A stretch of DNA of 64,000 nt from positions 10,286-74,285 of the forward strand of contig JBAQUT010000004.1 of assembly GCA_049297695.1 (NCBI GenBank), read 5' to 3'. Origin of the DNA: JACKLD01 sp049297695. GTDB lineage: Bacteria > Pseudomonadota > Alphaproteobacteria > UBA2136 > UBA6156. Shown here one piece after another: positions 8,584 to 15,276 of this stretch. The translations under genes and the position numbers were made by a program. The notes under the pieces were generated by a model. The model saw only the letters and a list, made by a program, of their open reading frames with translations. It was not told the DNA's origin and ran no database searches. The stretch's first letter is position 1. Every line of letters begins with the position of its first letter.

Positions 8584-9296
8584 TGATGTTTGTACGTATG
8601 ATGGTGGTGGCCTTGCTGCTGCCGTTGGCGGGGTTTGCCGATACCATGGTGTGGCGCGGCCCTACCCAAAGCCTCACCATCGGCCTCTCGCAAGATGACA
8701 TTGCCCACATTGAAATGCCCGAAGCCATCACCAATGTAACTTTGGAAAACCAAGATTACGTGGATGTGCTGGTGGTAGAAGGCTACAACAACCGTGCGTT
8801 CCGCATGCGCAGCCTGCTCCCTAAAATGGCCACACGGATGTTTTTAACCGGCGCCAGCGGCAACACGTACATTGCGGTGCTGACCACCGATGTCCCTTAC
8901 CGTGCTTTCGTGCAGGTAGTGAATGGACTGGAAGTTGACAACGTGGCCCGCAAAGTGAGTAAAAAATTTGGCCCGACCGATATGGTGCGCGGCATGGCCA
9001 CCAACACGGATATGCCTGGCGTGCAGCGCGAAACCTACGTCATCCCCAACTGGTTCAAAGGTGGTGGATTGACGTTTGACCTCTCGGAAGTGTGGCAATC
9101 TCCCAAGCTCACAGGTATTGTGGTGAACGTGCGGAACGATACCCCTGCCGCCAACGAGGTGAACCTTCCCGCCATCACGCTCCCCCGTACCGACGAGTGG
9201 GGAACCCTGCGCTACGCCAGCATGGAAAACCTTCGCCTCGCCCCCAGCGGCCGCGCCAATGACCGTGGCGTGATGTTTCTTATATTCGTGCGTTAA
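8580..9296 (+). CDS. traK: TraK-like outer-membrane-complex protein (VirB9-like)
   Basis: This 238-residue exported protein has a cleavable signal peptide (ending near GFADT) and an otherwise beta-rich sequence, as expected for TraK, the periplasmic subunit that builds the outer core ring with TraB and TraV. The N-terminal half, with SLTIGLSQDDIAHIEMPEA and ATRMFLTGASGNTYIAVL segments, resembles the secretin-like fold of TraK. The start overlaps the traE stop and follows GGAGG. A candidate toxin-antitoxin module starts immediately downstream. Confidence 0.6.
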   Translation: MMMFVRMMVVALLLPLAGFADTMVWRGPTQSLTIGLSQDDIAHIEMPEAITNVTLENQDYVDVLVVEGYNNRAFRMRSLLPKMATRMFLTGASGNTYIAVLTTDVPYRAFVQVVNGLEVDNVARKVSKKFGPTDMVRGMATNTDMPGVQRETYVIPNWFKGGGLTFDLSEVWQSPKLTGIVVNVRNDTPAANEVNLPAITLPRTDEWGTLRYASMENLRLAPSGRANDRGVMFLIFVR

Positions 9297-9299
9297 CCC

Positions 9300-9328
9300 T
9301 TGACAACCGCATCCAACCAAACTAGATT
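9300..9328 (+). promoter_or_regulatory. Strong promoter of the candidate antisense RNA
   Basis: TTGACA (9300-9305) matches the consensus exactly. A 17-base spacer is followed by TAGATT (9323-9328). Transcription would start near 9335 and end at the hairpin at 9360-9389, giving a transcript of about 55 bases with no reading frame. Confidence 0.55.
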
Positions 9329-9335
9329 GTCTGCA

Positions 9336-9351
9336 CGGTTAGTTGGGTAAC
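9336..9351 (+). repeat. Direct repeat copy A (antisense RNA 5' end)
   Basis: CGGTTAGTTGGGTAAC is copy A. Copy B at 9481-9496 has one extra G (CGGTTAGGTTGGGTAC). Fourteen bases match apart from that insertion. Confidence 0.7.
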
Positions 9352-9352
9352 T

Positions 9353-9389
9353 AAAAAAAGGGCGGCTGCGTTAACAGTCCGCCCTTTTT
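9353..9389. terminator. Bidirectional intrinsic terminator
   Basis: The stem GGGCGG (9360-9365) / CCGCCC (9379-9384) is extended by CTG/CAG around a CGTTAA loop. It is flanked by seven A's on the left and five T's on the right, so it can stop transcription from both strands. The toxin stop codon lies 2 bases beyond its right edge. Confidence 0.75.
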
Positions 9390-9391
9390 GC

Positions 9392-9466
9392 TTATCTGCG
9401 GATGATAAGGACGATGGTGAATCGTACCTTGCTCAACCACAGAAGCAAGGCACCATAGAGGTCCAT
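9392..9466 (-). CDS. Candidate 24-aa hydrophobic type I toxin peptide
   Basis: This short frame encodes MDLYGALLLWLSKVRFTIV followed by LIIRR. It is a hydrophobic peptide with a basic end that could insert in the membrane, as in small type I toxins. Translation signals are very good: AAAGGAG (9474-9480) lies 7 bases before the ATG. The frame ends just before the bidirectional terminator. A promoter is likely at 9524-9552. The size is slightly below that of Fst (33 residues). The peptide itself matches no toxin I can name; the call rests on the locus layout. An attenuator-type leader peptide is the main alternative, but no gene follows. Confidence 0.5.
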   Translation of the reverse strand: MDLYGALLLWLSKVRFTIVLIIRR

Positions 9467-9480
9467 GGTTATGCTCCTTT

Positions 9481-9498
9481 CGGTTAGGTTGGGTACGG
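9481..9498 (+). repeat. Direct repeat copy B (toxin mRNA leader)
   Basis: CGGTTAGGTTGGGTACGG on the plus strand means that the minus-strand mRNA reads ...UACCCAACCUAACCG followed at once by the AAAGGAG ribosome binding site. The antisense RNA could pair here and block translation. Confidence 0.7.
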
Positions 9499-9523
9499 AG
9501 CACCACGCCACTACGGCCATTAT

Positions 9524-9552
9524 TTTGTATCATAAATCAAATATCCCTGCAA
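9524..9552 (-). promoter_or_regulatory. Possible promoter of the toxin mRNA
   Basis: Read on the minus strand, TTGCAG (9552-9547), a 17-base spacer and TACAAA (9529-9524) would give a start near 9517. The leader would be about 50 bases and the whole mRNA about 165 bases. Confidence 0.35.
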
Positions 9553-9638
9553 CAGCCGGATGCTTAATTTCAATGCATGTGACGGTAAGTTTATATCTCC
9601 CACTCGCCAAACCTATCGTGGTGCCCTATAAGTAGATG

Positions 9639-10403
9639 ATGCTGCTGCGCGCCGCCCTGATGTTACTCTGCCTGCTGGCCCCTGTGGCCCATGCCGACTA
9701 TGAGCGTGACCCCTACAGCGCCACCATTGCCCGCGAAAGCTGGAACCTGATTGGCCGCACCGAACAAACCAACAATATCCCCGCAGGCTTACTGCACGCC
9801 ATGAGCCTCACCGAAACGGGCCAAGGCATGAGCGGCTGGATGATGCCCTGGCCCTACACCGTGGGCGTTAACAGCCCTGGTAAAAAAGATTACCTCAAAC
9901 TCCAGCATGCCCTGAACGACCTTGCATGGTTCCGCAAAATGGGGTTCGCCCGGTTTGATGTCAGCGCCGGTGGTAAATCCGTGAACGGCCTCAAGGTGGA
10001 TGCCGCCGCCGTGCTGTTCAACCTGTACCCTACGGCCACCAGCTACACCATCAAGCCCCAGCCCTACGGCCGCCGGTTTGCCAACGCGGTGGAAGCCCGC
10101 GCCTTTGTGGATAAAATGTTCAGTTTTGGCCATAAAAATTTGGATTTGGGCCTCATGCAAATCAATTACAAAGTGCACGGTTCCAAATTCCGCAGCGTGA
10201 ACGACCTGTTCAACCCCGTGGTGAACGTGAATTACGCCGCCAGCTACCTGCTGGAACACAAACAAACCCGCGATTGGTGGGGCAGCGTGGGCCGCTACCA
10301 CAGCGCCACTCCCACCTACGCCCGCAAATACATTACCAGCGTGTACAAGTGGTACAAACGGGTTCATGACTTCAACAATGGTCGCCAGATTGCGGCGCGG
10401 TAG
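9639..10403 (+). CDS. Lytic transglycosylase of the secretion locus (VirB1-like)
   Basis: This roughly 254-residue exported protein has a signal peptide (ending VAHAD) and a C-terminal-type SLT fold. Catalytic Glu lies in SLTETGQ, and later motifs LGLMQINY, NPVVNVNYAASYL and WGSVGRYHS are typical of the goose-lysozyme-like SLT family. It would cut peptidoglycan so that the secretion channel can cross the wall. Two ATGs sit in tandem; TATAAG (9627-9632) with TCGCCA 17 bases upstream favours the second ATG as a leaderless start. An insertion between the Glu motif and the LMQIN motif is longer than usual. Confidence 0.75.
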   Translation: MLLRAALMLLCLLAPVAHADYERDPYSATIARESWNLIGRTEQTNNIPAGLLHAMSLTETGQGMSGWMMPWPYTVGVNSPGKKDYLKLQHALNDLAWFRKMGFARFDVSAGGKSVNGLKVDAAAVLFNLYPTATSYTIKPQPYGRRFANAVEARAFVDKMFSFGHKNLDLGLMQINYKVHGSKFRSVNDLFNPVVNVNYAASYLLEHKQTRDWWGSVGRYHSATPTYARKYITSVYKWYKRVHDFNNGRQIAAR

Positions 10404-10467
10404 GGCTTGAAAGTGTCAGATCAGTTCCCCATATACCCTATAAAGGTAATGTAAAAGGAGCAAAATC

Positions 10468-10827
10468 ATGATTAAGCTTGGAAATGTGACTATGGATGCC
10501 GAACGTTTAAAGTCGGTTATTCAAACCTTTCATGATGATCAAATTGAAGAAATGGCCTATTGGTTTTCATCGACCCTTGGATTTGGGTTACCCGAAGGTC
10601 ATTCAAATGTAAAAGAAGCTCTTCTTTCTATTATTGATGAGAAAAGGATTCATCCAGAACTTGCAACAGCTCTTTACGCTGCGTTTATTGGTATGCGCAT
10701 AGAAGAACAACGTGAAAAAGCACCAGAGAAGAAGCATTTTCGGATAACACGATTTGGTATTGTTGAAAAAGAAACGTCAAAAACTTTCCGTATTGTTGAT
10801 GATGGCCGAGATAATGAGCGCAGTTAA
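10468..10827 (+). CDS. Hypothetical 119-aa protein, AT-rich
   Basis: I do not recognise this small acidic, probably cytoplasmic helical protein. AAAAGGAG lies 8 bases before the ATG, so it is very likely translated. It has no signal peptide or membrane segment. A central part (ALLSIIDEKRIHPELATALYAAFIGMRIEEQ) looks helical, and the C-terminal 30 residues are basic and beta-like. The composition is AT-richer than the flanking genes. It lies between the transglycosylase and the sigma/ParB-like regulator, so it could be a regulatory or accessory protein of the locus. Confidence 0.65.
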   Translation: MIKLGNVTMDAERLKSVIQTFHDDQIEEMAYWFSSTLGFGLPEGHSNVKEALLSIIDEKRIHPELATALYAAFIGMRIEEQREKAPEKKHFRITRFGIVEKETSKTFRIVDDGRDNERS

Positions 10828-10902
10828 TATCTTGTCTATGATCTTTGATCTCATACCTCTGACCATCTTCCCACACCCCCGTCAGTTTTCGAACCCTCAA
10901 TC

Positions 10903-10932
10903 CTGACATCCCTCCCACACCTCTGCTAAGGT
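10903..10932 (+). promoter_or_regulatory. Promoter of the sigma/ParB-like gene
   Basis: CTGACA (10903-10908), an 18-base spacer and TAAGGT (10927-10932) would start transcription near 10939, 23 bases before the ATG. Confidence 0.45.
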
Positions 10933-10961
10933 GCCCATAACAACAAAAAGGGTACTTTCGT

Positions 10962-13130
10962 ATGGCCAAAGCCAAACCTACCAAGGCCGCCAAGCATGTT
11001 GCCAAGGCTGCGCCTAGTGAGGTGGTTAAGGCGAAGGCCAAACCTGTCGCCATGCCTGCCGAGGACGACCTGAAAGCCGCCGACGAAGGCTACCAACTGG
11101 CCCGCAAAGATGCCGCCAAATACCTTCACAGCCGCCGCCAAGCCATGTTTGCCCTCTCCCGCCGTTACCATTTGGAACCCGAGGATGTGGAGCAAGAAGG
11201 TTTTGAAGTGCTGCTCACCTGTTTGCGGGATTTCAAACCCCAGTACACCAAAGCCAACGGCGAAACCATTCACGTACTGTTCAACACGTTTTTTGGCAGC
11301 CGGTTGGATGGCAAGGCGCTGGAACTCCGTAACCGCGACCCCGAATACCAAGCCCGCCAAGCGCATTTGGAAGATATGTCGGAGGCCGATAAAACAGCTT
11401 TCCGCCAAGCCCCGCCGTTGTTAGTGCAACATCTCGACCAACAAACCTCCATGCAAGAACACCTTACCAGCGAGGCCTCCAACGCCCGCCGCAGCAATCA
11501 GGTGAGCACGGCCATGAAGATTGCCCACGACAGCTTCATTGATAAAAAACTCAACCAGCTGATAGCCCAAGAGCGCGATGACAAACGCCGCGCTGCCCTG
11601 ATGCATGTGAAGGTGGGCGGGGTGAGCAGCTTTGACGACATCGCCTACCACTTTGGGGTGACGGACAGCCGCGCCAGCCAGATTTTGAACGACCTGATGG
11701 ACGCCTTTTACGTGCAACGCCTGCTGGATGGCGACCTGAAAAGCGTGGCGTACGATTGGAAAAAACTGAAAATGCAGCCCAAACGCGCCGCCCGCCTTCT
11801 GGAAGACGCCGTGGCCAACAGCACGCGGGAACGCGCCAGCGAAATTGTGGCCGCCTTTGTGGCCGATTACCCCGAGGCGAAAAGCCTGCCGTTACCGGAA
11901 CTCACGTCGGAGGCATCTGCCTCCGCCCCCGCCAAACTCACCACCGCAGGCACGGGCCGCACCTTTGCCGACCCCTTCACGGTGGACGACGATGCCCGCT
12001 ACCCTTTGCTGGGTCTGGAATGGCGCAGCGTAGCCAGCCTGAACCCCCTGCACGTGCCCTTCCGCAACGGAGCAGATGACGCCCACGAGCAACCCCACAT
12101 CACCACCATCATGGCCACCGAGGCCGACCAATGGCCGCTCATCATCACCCACGAAGGCGGCGTGGTGGATGGCCAGCGCCGCTGGCATGCTGCCCAGCAG
12201 CGCGGCAAAGATAAAGTGCTATGCTTGGTGCGCCAAGTGCCCGAGCACGATGCTAAAATCATGCGTGTAGTAGCCAACTTGCGGCAAATCAAAGCCGACA
12301 AAATGGACGTGTACTTTGCCATCAGCGCCCTCAGCGATTTAGGGCTCTCCCAACAACGCATCGCTGCCGCCCTTGGTATTTCGCGCCCCAACGTGATTGT
12401 TTACGCCAAGGTGAAAGACAAAGCCACGCCCAAACTCCGTGCGTTGTTTGAGGATGGCTTCATCCAAATTACCAACGCCAGCGCCAGTGTGGATTTACCC
12501 GCCACCGCCCAAGACGGCATGGCGGAGTTCATCCGCAAACACGGTGCCACATGGGGCAAAGGCCCCCAGTTTAACGAGGTTTACGAGGCCGCCGCCTCGG
12601 GCAAACTCTCCAAACTGGCCGCCATGCAACCGGAGCCTCAAGCCCCCAACACGACCGCAGCACCAACTCCCGCATGGGCGCCCGTTCCAGTATCCACCGC
12701 CATGGCCGTGGCCCCGGCCGACCAAAACGTGGTGCAAGCCCTGCGCAACCGTCAAACCGCCATGGAAACTGCCCTGCGCGACGCCGAAACCTGGGGCCAA
12801 CAGCGGGAAGGGGTAGTAGCCCGCCAAACGTCAGAAATCACGGATTTAAAACAACAACTCGATGCCCTCAAGCGCGAACTTCAAGCCCACGACTTGCTGA
12901 AATACGGCGACGAAGCCACGGTGGCGGGTTTGATGAAAGAAATCAAAGGTTTTTACGCGGTGGTGGAACGCTTGGCTGGCGCCAGCTACCAACTGGATAA
13001 AGCCCATAAATCCCTGCGCGGCCAACCGTTAAGCTACAAACAAATCCAAGAGGTTCAAACGCTGACCGACACCATGGAAGCCAGCCTGTCCGCCCTGCGG
13101 GTGGAGCTTTCCAGCAAAAACCGTCGTTAA
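10962..13130 (+). CDS. Sigma-70-like / ParB-like fusion regulator
   Basis: This 722-residue protein has an unusual domain order. After a Lys/Ala-rich start, residues about 50-120 resemble sigma-70 region 2 (LSRRYHLEPEDVEQEGFEVLL, then a conserved Phe/Thr helix). Residues about 206-255 resemble region 4, with a helix-turn-helix SFDDIAYHFGVTDSRASQIL. Residues about 340-440 match the ParB N-terminal fold (PLIITHEGGVVDGQRRWHAA), followed by a KorB-type helix-turn-helix (QQRIAAALGISRPNV, about 462-480). A Pro-rich linker and a coiled coil (about 600-645) end the protein. It could steer RNA polymerase, bind centromere-like sites, or both. It sits inside the secretion locus with its own promoter. 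The region assignments are by eye. Confidence 0.65.
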   Translation: MAKAKPTKAAKHVAKAAPSEVVKAKAKPVAMPAEDDLKAADEGYQLARKDAAKYLHSRRQAMFALSRRYHLEPEDVEQEGFEVLLTCLRDFKPQYTKANGETIHVLFNTFFGSRLDGKALELRNRDPEYQARQAHLEDMSEADKTAFRQAPPLLVQHLDQQTSMQEHLTSEASNARRSNQVSTAMKIAHDSFIDKKLNQLIAQERDDKRRAALMHVKVGGVSSFDDIAYHFGVTDSRASQILNDLMDAFYVQRLLDGDLKSVAYDWKKLKMQPKRAARLLEDAVANSTRERASEIVAAFVADYPEAKSLPLPELTSEASASAPAKLTTAGTGRTFADPFTVDDDARYPLLGLEWRSVASLNPLHVPFRNGADDAHEQPHITTIMATEADQWPLIITHEGGVVDGQRRWHAAQQRGKDKVLCLVRQVPEHDAKIMRVVANLRQIKADKMDVYFAISALSDLGLSQQRIAAALGISRPNVIVYAKVKDKATPKLRALFEDGFIQITNASASVDLPATAQDGMAEFIRKHGATWGKGPQFNEVYEAAASGKLSKLAAMQPEPQAPNTTAAPTPAWAPVPVSTAMAVAPADQNVVQALRNRQTAMETALRDAETWGQQREGVVARQTSEITDLKQQLDALKRELQAHDLLKYGDEATVAGLMKEIKGFYAVVERLAGASYQLDKAHKSLRGQPLSYKQIQEVQTLTDTMEASLSALRVELSSKNRR

Positions 13131-13134
13131 AACG

Positions 13135-13200
13135 TGTCGTCATGGCGCTTGTCCTCCGTAGCCTTGGCGAAGGAGGAAGCATAGTCATCTCATGCCAAAG
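13135..13200. repeat. Intergenic repeat related to 6286-6326
   Basis: TGTCGTCATGGCG...TAGTCATCTCATGCCAAAGG shares both ends with the unit at 6286-6326, with a different middle containing a CCTCCGTAGCC...GGCGAAGGAGG hairpin. The gap (13131-13297) otherwise holds only the promoter-like TTGAAC/CATCCT pair before the next gene. Confidence 0.6.
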
Positions 13201-13297
13201 GCAAATCCTGTAACTAGTAACCTGTCCCGCCACACCCCCACCCTCAAAACCCGCCCTACCCCTTGAACCCGCCCCCAAACCATCCCATCCTGTACCT

Positions 13298-15199
13298 ATG
13301 GCCCCAAAAAACCTAGGCTCGTGCGCGCATCTCATCACCGTTGTGGTGGTGGTGCTGTCTCTCACACTCTCTACACTGGTGCCGCAGGCGGCAGTGGCGG
13401 GCGGGTATTCCGGCAGCTACGAAAGCGGCAACCCCTCCCGTGGTAACTTGGGTGGATTTATCCCCAATTATGGCGGCGAGAGCGAACTTTTCAGCGTTAA
13501 ATCGAGTAGTGGCGTCGGCGCAAACCTGGGCTGCGGAATGATGAACTACATGGATTTCGTCAAAGCCACGTTCAATGTGTCGGATATGGCTGATCAGTTT
13601 AAGGGTATGATGCAAACATTTATGGCTAAGATTTTGTTAACATATTTAATGTCATTTCCTCCCATTGCAGCCGCATACGATGCCATTAACTGGTTGGCCG
13701 ATGCTAAGGCTAAGGTGTTTAACCAAAGTTGCGATATTGCCGAAGCCCGTAAAGACGGCGCCAAGTTGTACAAAGGGATTTGTAACGATGCGTACAGCGC
13801 AGCAAAAACAGGTGATTGCACGAATATAAATTCTGTTGATCCTATGAGAGCCATCATGTTTTGCGAACAAGCGTTGAAAGATGGGCCTGATGTCTTCATT
13901 ACCCGCTGCATGGCAAACTCGGAGCCTTTAAAACCTTTGATTGCTGCGGCTGATAAGGCTCTCCAACAGGTTAAAGAGGAGTTTTTTGGTGATCCTGTAG
14001 GTTGTCATAGAGGAGATATCTGCGACAGTGCAGAGGCTCCAGGTGCAGGAAGCAAGGTTGTAGCAGGTTGCTTGGCCATGAGTTACATGCCTCGGATTTG
14101 TTTTGAAGCAAATGGAAGTCTTGGAAACAAGGGTATGGGTGGTAGTAAATGTGTTGGAGGTAAACGGCGTAAGCCACCTATCTCTATGGATGGAGTAACT
14201 CAAGCCTTTATCCAATATAGCATGTACACGATGGATGCCTGTGGGCGTGTGTGGGATGATATCCGCAAGGCCGACCCCAATATGGAAGCTTCTACCATTG
14301 AGAAAATTGGTACTGAGGCCATTGCTTTAGCTAATACTGACCAACTCACAATGTCCTCCAACCAAGTGGCACCATTAGCCCAAGGACCTCTGAAATTAGC
14401 CTTTACCGATATGTCTCTTGTTCTGAAAGCGTTTGGGGCGACGGCAACGAACGAATCCCGCAACAAAATGCTCCAAGATTATGTGGATAACGAGCTGCCG
14501 GGGATTGATTTGAACGGCCCCAGCAAAGAGTTGTTGAACCCCTTGCGGATGTGCAAATTTGTGGCGGAAGCTGCCCGTGCTGAAATGGCGTTGCAGGGTA
14601 AAAACGCTCAGATATCTGATCCAGAAATGGGCGGTAAAGTGGATGCTGCCCAGTTCTTCAACCTTCCCAGCACAGGAGAAACTTCTGACAAGTTGGCGGC
14701 CGATGGGTTGGATGCCCAAACAGCTGCCCTGATGTTGGAATATACCTTTGGTTACATTGTGAATGTTCAAGGTGGAATTAACATGACCAACCCTGTTGCT
14801 ATGTCTAAGTTAGCGTTAAGTTCGGGCAGAGTGTGGGGTGATTGGGCGAGTGATAGAGGTATGGATGTTTCATGCATGGGTATGGATAAAATCTTGGACT
14901 ATTTAAATGGTGTAATTATAAAAGCTCAAACCACAGCTGGGTCTCAAAATGTAACTAGTGGAAGTACCACAACCAAAGAAGGTGCAGATACAAGTACAAA
15001 AGCATGTAATGCACCTATTGAGGCTGTTAAAAAACAATCGGAAAAAACATTTGATTATTTAGAAAAGTATTTTAAAAGCTTAAAAGATAAAAATACGTTG
15101 TGGTGTTCTAACCGCCCTAAACTCCAAGAGCGCAACAGGCAGTTCTTTACCCCCGAGAACACCTTTGCCCCCACTCGCTCGGATGCAGGTAACCTGTAA
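13298..15199 (+). CDS. TraH-like pilus assembly protein, large exported protein
   Basis: This 633-residue protein has a long signal peptide (ending VAGG) and no further strong membrane anchor. The region from about residue 70 to 165 follows the TraH pattern: a GCG motif, an amphipathic segment running into AAAYDAINWLADA, then NQSCDIAEA and a Cys-containing KGICNDAY. Many Cys residues suggest disulfides in the periplasm. TraH supports pilus extension in F-type systems; this protein is about 170 residues longer. TTGAAC, 17 bases, CATCCT and 6 bases precede the ATG, suggesting a leaderless mRNA. The middle and end (about 13780-15110) are much AT-richer than the first 150 codons, a mosaic pattern. 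Confidence 0.5.
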   Translation: MAPKNLGSCAHLITVVVVVLSLTLSTLVPQAAVAGGYSGSYESGNPSRGNLGGFIPNYGGESELFSVKSSSGVGANLGCGMMNYMDFVKATFNVSDMADQFKGMMQTFMAKILLTYLMSFPPIAAAYDAINWLADAKAKVFNQSCDIAEARKDGAKLYKGICNDAYSAAKTGDCTNINSVDPMRAIMFCEQALKDGPDVFITRCMANSEPLKPLIAAADKALQQVKEEFFGDPVGCHRGDICDSAEAPGAGSKVVAGCLAMSYMPRICFEANGSLGNKGMGGSKCVGGKRRKPPISMDGVTQAFIQYSMYTMDACGRVWDDIRKADPNMEASTIEKIGTEAIALANTDQLTMSSNQVAPLAQGPLKLAFTDMSLVLKAFGATATNESRNKMLQDYVDNELPGIDLNGPSKELLNPLRMCKFVAEAARAEMALQGKNAQISDPEMGGKVDAAQFFNLPSTGETSDKLAADGLDAQTAALMLEYTFGYIVNVQGGINMTNPVAMSKLALSSGRVWGDWASDRGMDVSCMGMDKILDYLNGVIIKAQTTAGSQNVTSGSTTTKEGADTSTKACNAPIEAVKKQSEKTFDYLEKYFKSLKDKNTLWCSNRPKLQERNRQFFTPENTFAPTRSDAGNL

Positions 15200-15224
15200 C
15201 CTGCCCACCACACATGCAAACAAC

Positions 15225-15253
15225 CTGACAGCTTAAGGTTTCCCCTCTATACT
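15225..15253 (+). promoter_or_regulatory. Promoter of the 664-aa gene
   Basis: CTGACA (15225-15230), a 17-base spacer and TATACT (15248-15253) lie ahead of an AAGGGGAGG ribosome binding site and the ATG at 15277. Confidence 0.55.
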
Positions 15254-15276
15254 TTCTCAAAACAAGGGGAGGGGGC

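Larger units (their letters stand above)
9335..9389 (+). ncRNA. Candidate antitoxin antisense RNA (RNA II-like)
   Basis: The predicted transcript begins ACGGTTAGTTGGGTAAC and ends in an intrinsic terminator hairpin. Its first 16 bases repeat, with one base missing, the plus-strand sequence at 9481-9496. They are therefore complementary to the leader of the minus-strand toxin mRNA immediately upstream of its ribosome binding site. In the Fst/par system, RNA II pairs with toxin RNA I in this way and both share a terminator. Prediction from sequence only. Confidence 0.45.
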
